Source: Impatiens glandulifera
Lineage: Eukaryota; Streptophyta; Magnoliopsida; Ericales; Balsaminaceae
Reading direction: 5' to 3'
Length of the DNA: 64,000 bases
NCBI RefSeq assembly: GCF_907164915.1
Contig: NC_061863.1
Coordinates: forward strand, 26,331,710 to 26,395,709
Part shown: positions 54,880-64,000 of the stretch, piece after piece
How positions within the stretch are numbered: the stretch's first letter is position 1
Layout: every line of letters begins with the position of its first letter
The notes under the pieces: model-generated
Databases searched by the model: none
Told to the model about the DNA's origin: nothing
Seen by the model: only the letters and a program-made list of their open reading frames with translations
Program-made: the position numbers and the translations under genes

Positions 54880-56610
54880 ATTGGAATGCAAGACCCTAGA
54901 AGAAGTTTGGAATGACGCTCCTCCAAAATTCGACAACCTGAAGGTATTTGGGTGTGTGTCTTATATGCACCAACGAGATGGAAAGTTTGATCTAAGAGCG
55001 AAGAAGTGTATGTTTGTTGGATACCCTAAGGGAGTAAAGAGTTGGAAGCTCTTTTACAAAGACAAATAGATGATCAAGTGCATCATTATCCGTGATATGG
55101 TCTTTAGAAAAATCGAGTCCTATTATGGAGCAACACTGTCAGTTGAAGCAAACGAAGTCACTAAAGAGGGGACCAAATTTGAGGTGGAGTTCTAGGAGAG
55201 ATTACTAAAGAATCAGTAGACATTGGGATGCTAGTGAAGAGGATGAAACAGACGGTCAGGTAGAGGAGGAAGATACGGACCTAGAAGAGAACCTTAACTC
55301 CTATCAGTTAGAGCGAGATAGAGATCATTAGACAACCTGATCATAAAGAGATTTGGGTACTCCAAATGTAAGTGTGTTATGGAGGAAGAGAAGGAATCAC
55401 TTGACAAAAATGAGATGTGAGAATTGGTGGACAAACATAAGAATCAGTGGGTGGTTGGTTCAAAGTGGGTGTTCAAGTGCAAAGAAGGTGTAGAGGGTAG
55501 TAACAAGCCAAGGTTTAAGGTGAGATTAGTATCTAAGGGCTTCACACAACCCGAAGGGGTTAAATTTAACGAGATCTAATCCCTAACAGTGAAGAACACC
55601 TACATTCATGTGTTGCTCACTCTAGTAAATCAAATTGACTTAGAGCTCGAGCAAATGGACGTGAAGACAAAATATTTTGATGGGAACTTGGGGGAGAAAT
55701 CTTTATGACAGAACCTAATGGGTTCCTCAAATCCGTTGATGAATGTAAGGTATGTCTCCTTAAATGCTCGCTTTGTGGTTTGAAACAATTCCCAAGACAA
55801 TGGTATTTTCACTTTGATGAGTTCATGGTTCGTAACGATTTCGCGATGATCAATTTTAATAGTTGTATCTATGTCAAGTGGGTTGATGTTTGCGGAGTCT
55901 TCCTATTATTATACGTGGATGATATATTGATTGTATTAGAAAACAAGGAAGAGATTTGTAAGCTCAAGAGTTTACTAGGGAGTGAGTTCGAGATGAATGA
56001 TATAGGACTGACAAAGAAAATTTTGGGGATGGTGATTGAGCGGGGTCGGGAGAAAGGTTTTTATTCGTGTCTCAAAGTGACTACCTCTGAAAAGTGGTCG
56101 CCAAGTTAGGGATTCCTAATGCTAAGGCGATTCAAACGCCATTATCTACTTATTTCAAGCTCATCAAAGATATCACCGAGTACATATGAGGAAAAGGTAA
56201 GAATGACAAACACCTCATATGTGAGTGTCGTTGGGAGCCTAATGTATACCATAGTATGTACACGACCCGATCTTACTCACGTGGTCAGTATTGTCATTCG
56301 TTTTATGATGAACCCGGGGAAAGAATATTGAGAAGCGATGAAGTGGGTTCTACATTATGTTGGGAGATCTTTAGATGACGGTCTTTGTTTTAAATGGGTG
56401 GGTGTAGGTGATCATAAGTATAAAAGATATGTTGATACTGATTTTATAGGTGACTTGGACAAGGGAGGGTCTCTAACGGGATATGTGTTTACCCTATTTG
56501 GATGCTCGGTAAGTTGTAAGGCACAATTACAATCTATAGTTTCCCATTCAACAAAGGAGGTCGAGTATATTATTGTGATAGAGGGTGTTGGGTCAAATTA
56601 TTTTGACTAA
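54880..56610 (+). pseudogene. Copia E integrase C-terminus, RT and RNase H remnant
   Basis: The post-integrase segment reads FDNLKVFGCVSYMHQ and KKCMFVGYPKGVKSWK (54940-55069). RT begins with ELVDKHKNQWVVGSKWVF (about 55420) and SKGFTQPEGVKFNEI. It continues after shifts with LLLYVDDILIVLENKEEICK (about 55900-55960), an intact catalytic YVDD. RNase H starts at about 56420 with YVDTDFIGDLDKGGSLTGY and ends abruptly at 56610. The next sequence is the Sirevirus-like LTR, so that element truncated this one. No LTR of its own was found. Confidence 0.85.
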
Positions 56611-56639
56611 GGGTCAAATCATTTTGACTAACGGTATTT

Positions 56640-58690
56640 TTATGATGAACTTGTGTAAAACTTAAATAAGAAGGAAACTAAAGCCGTCTAATTTTTTTGT
56701 GTAGGGGCATCAAAACATGCTAAGTTTGACTTAGCTTGAATCTGGTTCATTAGACGTATTGGTTATTAAAGATACGTAGTTAGACGTGTAGTCTAACAGA
56801 TACGTAGGTAGACGTGTAGTCTAACAGACGTAGTTAGACGTGCAGTCTAACAAACGTAGTTAGACGTGCAGTCTAACAGATATGTAGTTAGACGTGAAGT
56901 CTAACAAACGTAGTTAGACGTGCAGTCTAACAAATACGTAGTTAGACGTGCAGTCTAAAAGATACGTAGTTAGACGTGTAGTCTAACAGATACGTAGTTA
57001 GATGTGCAGTCTAACAAATACGTAGTTAGATGTGCAGTCTAACAGATACGTAGTTAGACGTGCAGTCTAATAGATACGTAGTTAGACGTGCAGTCTAACA
57101 GATACGTAGTTAGACGTGCAGTCTAACAGATACATAGTTAGACGTGCAGTCTAACAGATACGTAGTTAGACGTACAGTCTAACAGATACGTAGTTAGACG
57201 TACAGAGTAATAGATACGTAGTTAGACGTGCAGTCTAACAGATACGTAGTTAAACGTGCAGTCTAATAGACGTAGTTAGACGTGTAGTCTAACAGATACA
57301 TAGTTAGACGTGCAGTCTAACAGACGTAGTTAGACTAACATTCTAATAGAGACGTTGTTACACGTGCAATTTAATAGAGACGTAGTTAGACGTGCAGTCT
57401 AACAGAGACGTAGTTAGACGAGCAGTCTAACAGACATAGTTAGATGTGCAATGTAACAGACGTAGATTAGACGTGTAGTCCAACAGATACGTAGTTAGAC
57501 GTGCAGTCTATCAGACGTAGTTAGACGTACAGTCTAACAAACGTAGTTAGACGTGAACTCTAACAGACATAGTTAGACGTGCAGTCTAACAGACGTAGTT
57601 AGATGTGTAGTCTAACAGACGTAGTTAGACGTGCAGTCTAATAGATGAAAGTTAGACGTAGGGAGTCTAACTCCTTCAGATTAGTCTGAAGGGACACGTA
57701 GTGTTAGACGTGTAATCTAACTCCATTAGACTTAGTGTCTAATAGAATGTAAAGTTAGTCGTGAAAGTTTAACTCCTTCAGATTATTCTAAAGTGATATA
57801 TAGTTAGACGTGTCGTCTAACTCTATTAGAATTGGTGGTCTAATGGATCCTGCTATTAGACGTAGGCGTCTAATTTCATTAGACTTGTCAGTTTAATTGG
57901 AGCACGTCTAATGCCTCGCTTCAGCAGTTGCTTGAAGTTAGCATTCGTCTACCCACGATCAACTAGCTGTACGCTACTCTTGCTCCACTAATCCTTGCAG
58001 ATAAATATGACAGCCAGTTGCATCCAATGAATTAATGCCACATAAGCAAATATTCTTCCCACTACTTGTTTCTTGCAGGACTATTCTAGAAGAATTTTTG
58101 GCGCACTACCAGATTGGTACGGCCACGATCTTTGTGCACAAAGTCTGTTGTACTTGTGTTAAAGATCCTCAAGGACAACGGACAAAGAGAGACATGGAGA
58201 ATATACGAATCACACGCTAGTTTGCCAAACTTACAATCGATCTTATGAAGTGCTTTCTTGCTTACTGTGTTTTACATTAAAAGAGAGATAGAATTAAAGT
58301 ATTGTCTAGCTGAGTGATATTATTTAATATACTGTAAGTTGAACAGAGTATGTTATGTTCAATTGTGAGCTAGCTTTGAAACTGTATTTGATTCTAAAAA
58401 AAGTATAGTGAATCCTTCCGGTGGTTGGAAGAAGGGGTGACATAGGAGAATTTTTTTCCGAACATCCATAAACAACTTTTTGTGTCTTTTTCATTCTGTC
58501 CTTCATTCTTGCATTCGTTATTAGCTTTAAACCCAAGCAAACGTTTCCGCACTTGAATCGCTTCAAGAGTTTGCAAATGTTTGTGAATAATAGAAAGTGA
58601 TAAATCCCTAACAGGATTCTATCAATCCGTTTTCAAGAAGTTGTCATCAATAGTTAGACCCCTGTATTATTGGTGCCACCGATTCTTTCA
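56640..58690 (+). repeat. 5' LTR of Sirevirus-like element F
   Basis: The 3' edge is set by the adjoining PBS (LTR end TTTCA at 58690). The 5' edge near 56640 comes from alignment with the solo LTR (8596-9961) and is uncertain. It contains the 0.9-kb TTAGAC array, then unique sequence shared with the solo LTR (GGTTGGAAGAAGGGGTGAC near 58420). Confidence 0.75.
56762..57660. repeat. 25-28-bp tandem array of GTTAGAC/GTCTAAC palindromes
   Basis: Roughly 33 units of the form (AGATA)CGTAGTTAGACGTGCAGTCTAAC. Each contains the inverted repeat GTTAGACGTGCAGTCTAAC. Two unit lengths alternate depending on whether AGATA is present. It fades into longer variants up to about 57900. Confidence 0.92.
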
Positions 58691-58692
58691 AT

Positions 58693-58704
58693 TGGTATCA
58701 TAGC
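58693..58704 (+). promoter_or_regulatory. Element F primer-binding site
   Basis: TGGTATCATAGC, one mismatch from the initiator Met-tRNA complement, two bases after the LTR. Confidence 0.8.
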
Positions 58705-58734
58705 CATGTTTCTATTCTCAAGCTTTCACTAAGA

Positions 58735-60519
58735 ATGTCGACCATAACCAAAGATGCTAGTGCTACCGCAATCTCCACATTCTCAAGAAAAAACTATATC
58801 GTGTGAAAGAATAGAGTTCGTGCTCACCTCTCTTCTCTTCATGACGACATGTAGAGTGTTATCACAAATGGTCCCGTCGAGATTGATAAGGAGAAATATG
58901 AATGGACCAGTGAAGACAAAAGGAGAAATAACCTCAACAACATGGCATTAGACGTGTTGTACATATCTCTTGATGACAGTATGTTCAACTACATCATCGA
59001 GTGTGATACTGCCAAGGAGATCTGGGACAGACTTACCCAACTGTGTGAGGGAAATAAGCAAACAAAGGAGAACAAGATCATGGTTCTCACTCAACAGTTC
59101 GACAATTTCAAAATGCGTCCTGGAGAAACGATGAATGAGTTTAACACAAGGTTTAGCAAAGTTGTTTCCAATTTATCAATAGCAATAAGGAGATTTCTAT
59201 CAAGGTTATGCGTGCTCTGCCAAGGGAATGGGACATAAAGACAATGGTTATGAGGGAGTCCAAAGACCTCAACAAGATCTCGCTCTTCGATCTATTTTCT
59301 GATCTCAAGCCTTATGAGTTCGAGTTGAACTCAAGGATTAAAGAAGATCAACCCTCATCCATCATCATTGCCAAAGCTTTGGTGACTGCTGAAGAGTCAC
59401 CGGTTGCTCCTGATGTGAAGACAGTTGCCCAGCAGCTCAGCATCGATGTTATGTCTCTCTCCGTGAAGAAGTTTGGCGACTTCATGAAGAAGAGCAACTC
59501 TAACTCAAGCCCTTCAAATTCAAATGATAATAAGAAATTCAAAGCTAATGTTAAGTGTTTTAACTGTGGTATTCTAGGTCATTACCAGTCGGAATGTTGG
59601 AAGCCGAAGCGTGATGAGAAGAAGAAGGACGGAGAAAAGGAGTTGGAGGCTCTTGTGGTAGGGGACGAAAAGAACAGACGAAACTATAGTGATTCTTACT
59701 CTTCATCCAGCGACAGTGATGAAGACGAGGTTTCTTGTTTCATGGCAAGAGAAGAAGAAGAAACTTAGGAAATTGAGGTATTTGACTTCTCGTCTAAAAT
59801 ATTTTCTTGGGAACAACTGGTAGCTGCACTAGATGACATGGTCATAGAGTACAGAAAGTTAGCAGAATCCCTAAATGAAATAAAATTCCCATGTAAAGTG
59901 TCTCAACCTATTTTGTCTCAAACTCTAGGATTAAAAACTCTTAAAAATGACAAGATTGAGATCTCATTAGAGAATGAGATGCTCTAGGAACAGATTCGAA
60001 CTCTTTTTTCTGAGAACAAAAGGTTAAACTATGTTGTTAGTGCGTGGACAAGGTTCTAAAGAAGCTGTCAAATATCAGATCAGTCTAATAAAACCTGCTG
60101 GATCTAAATCCAGTTTAGGATTTGATAGCGATGACCCAAACCAGTCCCACAATAAGTTAAAATCAGCAACTGACAAGTTTAAGCCAATAAGTTTTGTCAA
60201 AAGGAGTTTAACTGACATTGAATCTGATCTGATTCATGAAGAGTTAGCTTTAAAAAATGAAATAACTTATGTTCCGCCAACTGTTAGTTGGCTGAAAAAT
60301 AAGTTAGATCTAGCCAGCAAGTCTGGCAATCTAAAACCTGACTCAAAGTCAAGGAGTTTTAAAAGAAAATCATCTTTAAAAGTTAAAGGATCAGTGGCTA
60401 GTAAGAAGTCGTCTGCTATGTCAAAATCATACGCATTAATTACAACACAAAATGGGAAATCCATCAAAATAACTCAAATATGGATTCCTAAGGGACTGAT
60501 TGATAGAGGACCCAATTGA
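58735..60519 (+). pseudogene. Element F gag remnant
   Basis: Starts MSTITKDASATAI. Two stops in the first 45 codons sit where Trp is expected (NYIV-stop-KNRVRAHLSSLHDDM-stop-SV). LYISLDDSMFNYIIECDTAK and EIWDRLTQLCEGNKQTKENK form the UBN2-type Gag. A frameshift near 59190 moves to LFDLFSDLKPYEFEL. The zinc knuckle CFNCGILGHYQSEC (about 59555-59600) is intact. An acidic Ser-rich stretch, a TAG at 59766-59768, a helix-rich part with another TAG near 59985, a frameshift and a basic tail ending WIPKGLIDRGPN follow. The long tail after the knuckle is a Sirevirus trait. Gag would coat the RNA and form particles; this copy cannot. Confidence 0.82.
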
Positions 60520-61496
60520 ATATAGGTACCAAAGTTTGTAAATATTTTATTGTGTATGTGATACAGGAAAGCGGCAGGAAGGAATCATGGAGTATACTCT
60601 TTTGAGTGTATATTCTAGAAGATCAACAATGACTTTTGCCATTCCTAAGGACTAAGTGTTTTATGTTTTAAGAATATTTTTGGTCTCAAGGACCTCAAAA
60701 CCTTTATTTAATCATTTTGTATATGCACAAAATGAGAGGGAAAATTTATTATGAAAATAAAGATGCACGCAGACAAAATGATTTAATCGGTCTATTAGAC
60801 GAGGGTCGTCTAAGAAGAAAAAGCATGTACTTAAATGTATTTTTACTTACACACTCTATGCATCTAAGTCAATTTGTCTTGGTTAATAACCTGCATGGTT
60901 AGACGCTGACATCTAATAGACGGTTAGACATTTATGAGACAAGAGCAATTGGAAGCTCACGTCTAACTAAACACACGTCTAATATGTGTTGTTCATGTGT
61001 AATTAGACGTCGACGTCTAATAGACGTTAGACGTATATAAGACACGTGATTAGACGCATGCGTCTAATAGATCCATGCGTATAATAGACATTTAGATCTC
61101 ATAGATTGGAGAAGTAAGAAAATCGTCTAACTACATGTGTATTAGACTGATCAAGGACAACTGTACCACATGCCGTGTCATCTAATTTTCCCGCTCAAAC
61201 ATAAAAATAGTCATCGTCAAATAACATGAAGACACGTGTCTTTCAAGTTAAAAGAGAATGACTTATATACCCTTAAAATTAATTATGACTCTTTGGAAAG
61301 GACGTCTAATATTAATTAATGGGTCCTACCCTTTGGAAAAGTGACGGTTAAGCCATGTGACTCTTCGAAATCTATTTAAGAACATCGTGCATGAGATCGA
61401 AAAGTTTTTCTCTCAAATCTCTCAAGAACCCTAGATTTCTTCAAACCTCTCTCTAAAAACTCTTGTTCATCTTGTGTCTGTTCATCTTCTTGTCAA
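60520..61496. other. Non-coding stretch rich in TTAGACG motifs between gag and the extra ORF
   Basis: At 60560-60660 one frame gives SVYSRRSTMT, possibly a mutated trace of the Copia protease start LDSGCSRHMT. From 60790 to 61330 there are many TTAGACG/CGTCTAA motifs, several as close inverted pairs (CGTCGACGTCTAATAGACG type, GATTAGACGCATGCGTCTAA). These are the same core as the LTR arrays. No tandem order. It ends with a TATA-like box and a leader-like CT-rich stretch. Confidence 0.55.
61373..61380 (+). promoter_or_regulatory. TATA-like box before the extra ORF
   Basis: TATTTAAG lies 117-124 bases upstream of the ATG at 61497, followed by a CT-rich leader (TCTCTCAAATCTCTCAAG). It suggests the ORF once had its own transcript start inside the element. 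Inference only. Confidence 0.4.
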
Positions 61497-64000
61497 ATGG
61501 GCAACAAGAGAATCACCCTCGGACATTGTACTCTACAGGTGGATTTTCCTTCTGTGTATACATTCGATCAACAGGAGGTGGTCTACATGTTCAGATCTCT
61601 GGAATACTCTGGTCTCGGGAAGTATCTCGGCGGGCCGTTCATATTCTACGAAAAGGAAGTCTAGGAGTTCATTAAATCGGAAACTATGGTTGGCGATTTT
61701 ATCACAGCAACGGTGAACAACATGACTATTTCTTTCAACGATGCGTCCTATGCGAAGTTTTTCGAACTTTCATCGGAGGGCCATACGTTCAACATAAATC
61801 TCCCATCAGAAATCACTTCAAAAATGAAGACTGTTTTCTCAGCCAACGGTTCAGAAATCATATTAAACGGGAGTAAGAGGGTTCTTAAACCCCATTTTAT
61901 CTTGTTGAATGATGTTGTTGTTAAAGCTCTTCAAGGGATAGCGGGATCGTTTCATCTCTATAGTCAGGATCGTTTAGACTATATGACGGCCATTTCTAAG
62001 GGTATCCAGGTTAACTGGTCTTCAACGCTGTTCTTGAACCTGTGTGCGACGATTGATCCCAAGAATAAGGAGAGTGTGAGCTTTGTTGCTCAACTTAGTC
62101 GATTGCTGGAACACTTAGAGGTCCCCATGGGAGATTCCGAGCCAATTAACTCTTGCCGAGTGTTCAACGTCTTCACAGTCGCCAACACTCTTGTTCGAAT
62201 GAAGAACTCCAAGGAGTCTCTTTCTGGCGCGTCAACCCAACAAACGGGTGGAAGATCCGTCACTCGTTCTTAACAACCTACGGCTTCTATTCTTTCGACG
62301 GGAGCTAAAAGAACAAGAACCGTGAATGAATCAGAGGCTAGTTCTACTAGCCAGAAAAGTTCTTCGAAGAAGGACTCTGGAATTGTTGATTTCAGAGTAA
62401 AGAAAGGTTCGTTTAAACTTGTTGCTAATCCAATGCATCCCCTGTCTCCCCTGTCTCCTCCTGCAAGCCAGTTGAGAAAACCAGCAAAGTCCTCCGTTTC
62501 AAGAGGAGAAAAGTCAAAAGCACCCAGGGCGTCTACATCTGTGAAAGCCTCATCCAAGGTAACCCCTACTCAATCTCAGGCCGAAGTGCCTAAGTTTAAT
62601 GTTCCTATGTTTGAACAAGTTATGTTTGTTTCTGTTCCATTGGTGGAACATATTGTCGGGCCAACTATTGAGCTAGTTGGTCCAATTCTTGAAAATCTTG
62701 ACAGGGTTCCATCTCCTGTCCGTCAACCCGATCCAGTAGTTGTTGAAGCTACAGTGTTTATCGAAACAAAGTAGGGTGTTGTTCTTACCCCTGTTGTTGG
62801 TGTCGTATGCGATCAGGCTCTTTCTGTGCCAAATGAAGAGCCTCATGTACCCAAACAAGTCCAAGAAGTGTCCTTAGTGATAGGAAAGATAGTTCAGTCT
62901 AAAGCTTCGCTTAGGCTCTTTGCAAAGCCTCTTACTCCTCATGAGGTAATGAGAGCCACCAAAAAAGCTACCGGAATAACCATCGAGGAACCAAAGCCTA
63001 CTCCAAAACCTGTTGAGGTTATTGGAAAAGGCAAGGCAATTGCAACCAATTCGAATGAGGAGATCTCATAGGCAATGTGTATCGTTAACTTAATGACGAA
63101 TTAGGCCGACGTTAAAGATGCTACGAAGATCAAGATCTTCGATACATGGGTTATGAACAGAATGTCCCATAGGTATGATCAGGTCATCAAAGGAAAATGT
63201 ATAAGCGGGCAATGGTTGAAGCTGGTCAACATTGAAAAGATAGTCCTTAAATGGGCTAAAACTTCGGAAGTCTATGAAGCTCTAAAGAGAAAGGAGTTGG
63301 TTGAAGCCAATCTGAGGGTTGGGCTCTTTTTCCGATCCTACAAGCGAGAAAATCCAACTTCAATTATTTGGAAAAGAATGCTGATGCAGAGAAGAAGGCT
63401 TTGAAGAGACTTGATGAAATCATGCAGAATTATATCTCTATCGTTCTCAGGTACGTTCATGAAGCAGACTACTCAGGGGTAATTCCTTTCGGAAACTCTT
63501 CAGATGAAGATGATCCGATGCAACTTTCTGATGATGTTGATTTAATTCTTCCTGAAGATGAGTAAGTCGTTGCTCATCTCATTGAACTGGGAAGCCTTTC
63601 TGTTGAAGAAAAACGCCTTATGACTCAACCTAGAATTAAACAGACAAAGATTCCAGTTCAACCCGATCCGATCATTGAAGAAGAAGAGATCAATATCGAA
63701 CCAGTTCAACCGAGTGCAACCCATGAAGAGGAAGCGTTAAAATCCCCTATTCTTGAAGAAGCACATTCTGAGGGGGAACCCTCAAAAGAAAAGCAATCTG
63801 ACAAGAGTTCTTCCTCTAAGGGGGAACAAGACAACAATGATACGTCTTCCGAAAAGTCTGAAGATTCTCCTCGACTAACTCCAATTATTACAGGTGCAAA
63901 CATTCATGATGATGTTGTTGATCTTCCTCTTCACTCCAACGGTATGTCTGATCAGATTCACAAGGTGTGTGAAGATATTTTGGGTGATGAAGAAAAGTCT
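61497..64000 (+). pseudogene. Long decayed retroelement-associated ORF of unknown function (runs off the window)
   Basis: One frame runs from ATG 61497 through about 1900 bases, interrupted only by single stops (61662-61664 TAG, 62271-62273 TAA, 62772-62774 TAG, 63069-63071 TAG, 63102-63104 TAG). It then shifts frame near 63370 and continues to the end with one more stop at 63563-63565. The first 200 codons form a globular part (CTLQVDFPSVYTFDQQEV, LLNDVVVKALQGIAGSFHLY, GIQVNWSSTLFLNLC). A Ser/Lys/Pro-rich linker follows, then a second helical part (VLKWAKTSEVYEALKRKELV), then an acidic Glu/Ser-rich tail. I recall similar ORFs beside retroelements in Gesneriaceae genomes, often mislabelled as a splicing factor. 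It resembles neither Gag, Pol nor Env. No function is proposed. Confidence 0.6.

Larger units (their letters stand above)
56640..64000 (+). mobile_element. Sirevirus-like (Copia) element F, pol-less, extends beyond window
   Basis: LTR, PBS (58693-58704) and a long gag with CCHC knuckle and charged coiled-coil-like C-terminal extension, typical of the Sirevirus branch of Copia. At the place where pol should start only a protease-like trace is left, then a TTAGACG-rich non-coding stretch, then a long unrelated ORF. The 3' LTR is not in the window. Confidence 0.7.

Noticed and set aside
56762..57660. Array of palindromes that could be taken for a CRISPR array or centromeric satellite
   Set aside because: Spacers are also repetitive, and the array lies inside an LTR shared with 8596-9961.

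Overview
The window is nuclear DNA of a flowering plant. It is AT-rich, its genes carry plant-type GT-AG introns, and the recognisable families are plant ones: clade-type PP2C phosphatases with an MGLC myristoylation start, and fragments of an ALA2-like lipid flippase and an OTU2-like deubiquitinase. Most of the rest is transposable elements. Captured gene fragments and element types fit a eudicot. A retroelement ORF at the right edge resembles ORFs I recall from Lamiales (Gesneriaceae) genomes, but that placement is only a guess. No bacterial features, CRISPR arrays, rRNA genes or tRNA genes are visible.

Only two host genes look intact. They are tandem PP2C paralogues at 5649-6961 and 34292-39708, both on the + strand, with five exons each and identical intron positions and phases. 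Their upstream flanks are also related (1-300 and 4762-5560 versus 22800-23460 and 33950-34290), and a third copy of the flank lies at 41680-41900. The locus is therefore an old tandem duplication, later inflated by insertions. Insertions in copy 1 include a complete but decayed minus-strand Copia element (514-4761, TSD ATTTT). Copy 2 has about 10.5 kb of LINE and MITE sequence in its promoter-distal region and a very young Copia element in intron 1 (34583-37952, TSD ATAAT, LTRs of 359 bp differing at one base).

Between the two genes lies the most striking structure, a roughly 11.3-kb element (about 10480-21815) with inverted terminal arms over 2 kb long. The arms are packed with 39-bp tandem repeats built on a near-palindrome. 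The interior holds pieces of two unrelated host genes on opposite strands, introns included: an OTU-family deubiquitinase (+) and an ALA2-type P4-ATPase (-). Both carry stops or deletions. This is a Pack-MULE-like or foldback gene-capturing element.

The right part (40 kb onward) is nested transposons. It holds a TRIM-like element (40510-41678), a full minus-strand Copia (43118-47746), a lone minus-strand LTR (47915-48239), a hAT-like element with an 8-bp TSD (48375-49846), a duplicated 0.9-kb block around a plus-strand Copia fragment (50280-54720), and another Copia pol remnant (54880-56610). Last comes a Sirevirus-like element (about 56640 to the window end). It has a 2-kb LTR full of GTTAGAC/GTCTAAC palindromes, a decayed gag, essentially no pol, and a long decayed extra ORF running off the edge. 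A lone LTR of the same family sits at 8596-9961.

The strongest candidates for something not well described are the gene-capturing inverted-repeat element, the young non-autonomous Copia whose single 885-codon ORF joins Gag, zinc knuckle and protease-like segment to RNase H while lacking integrase and the RT active site, and the Sirevirus-like element whose pol is replaced by an unknown ORF.
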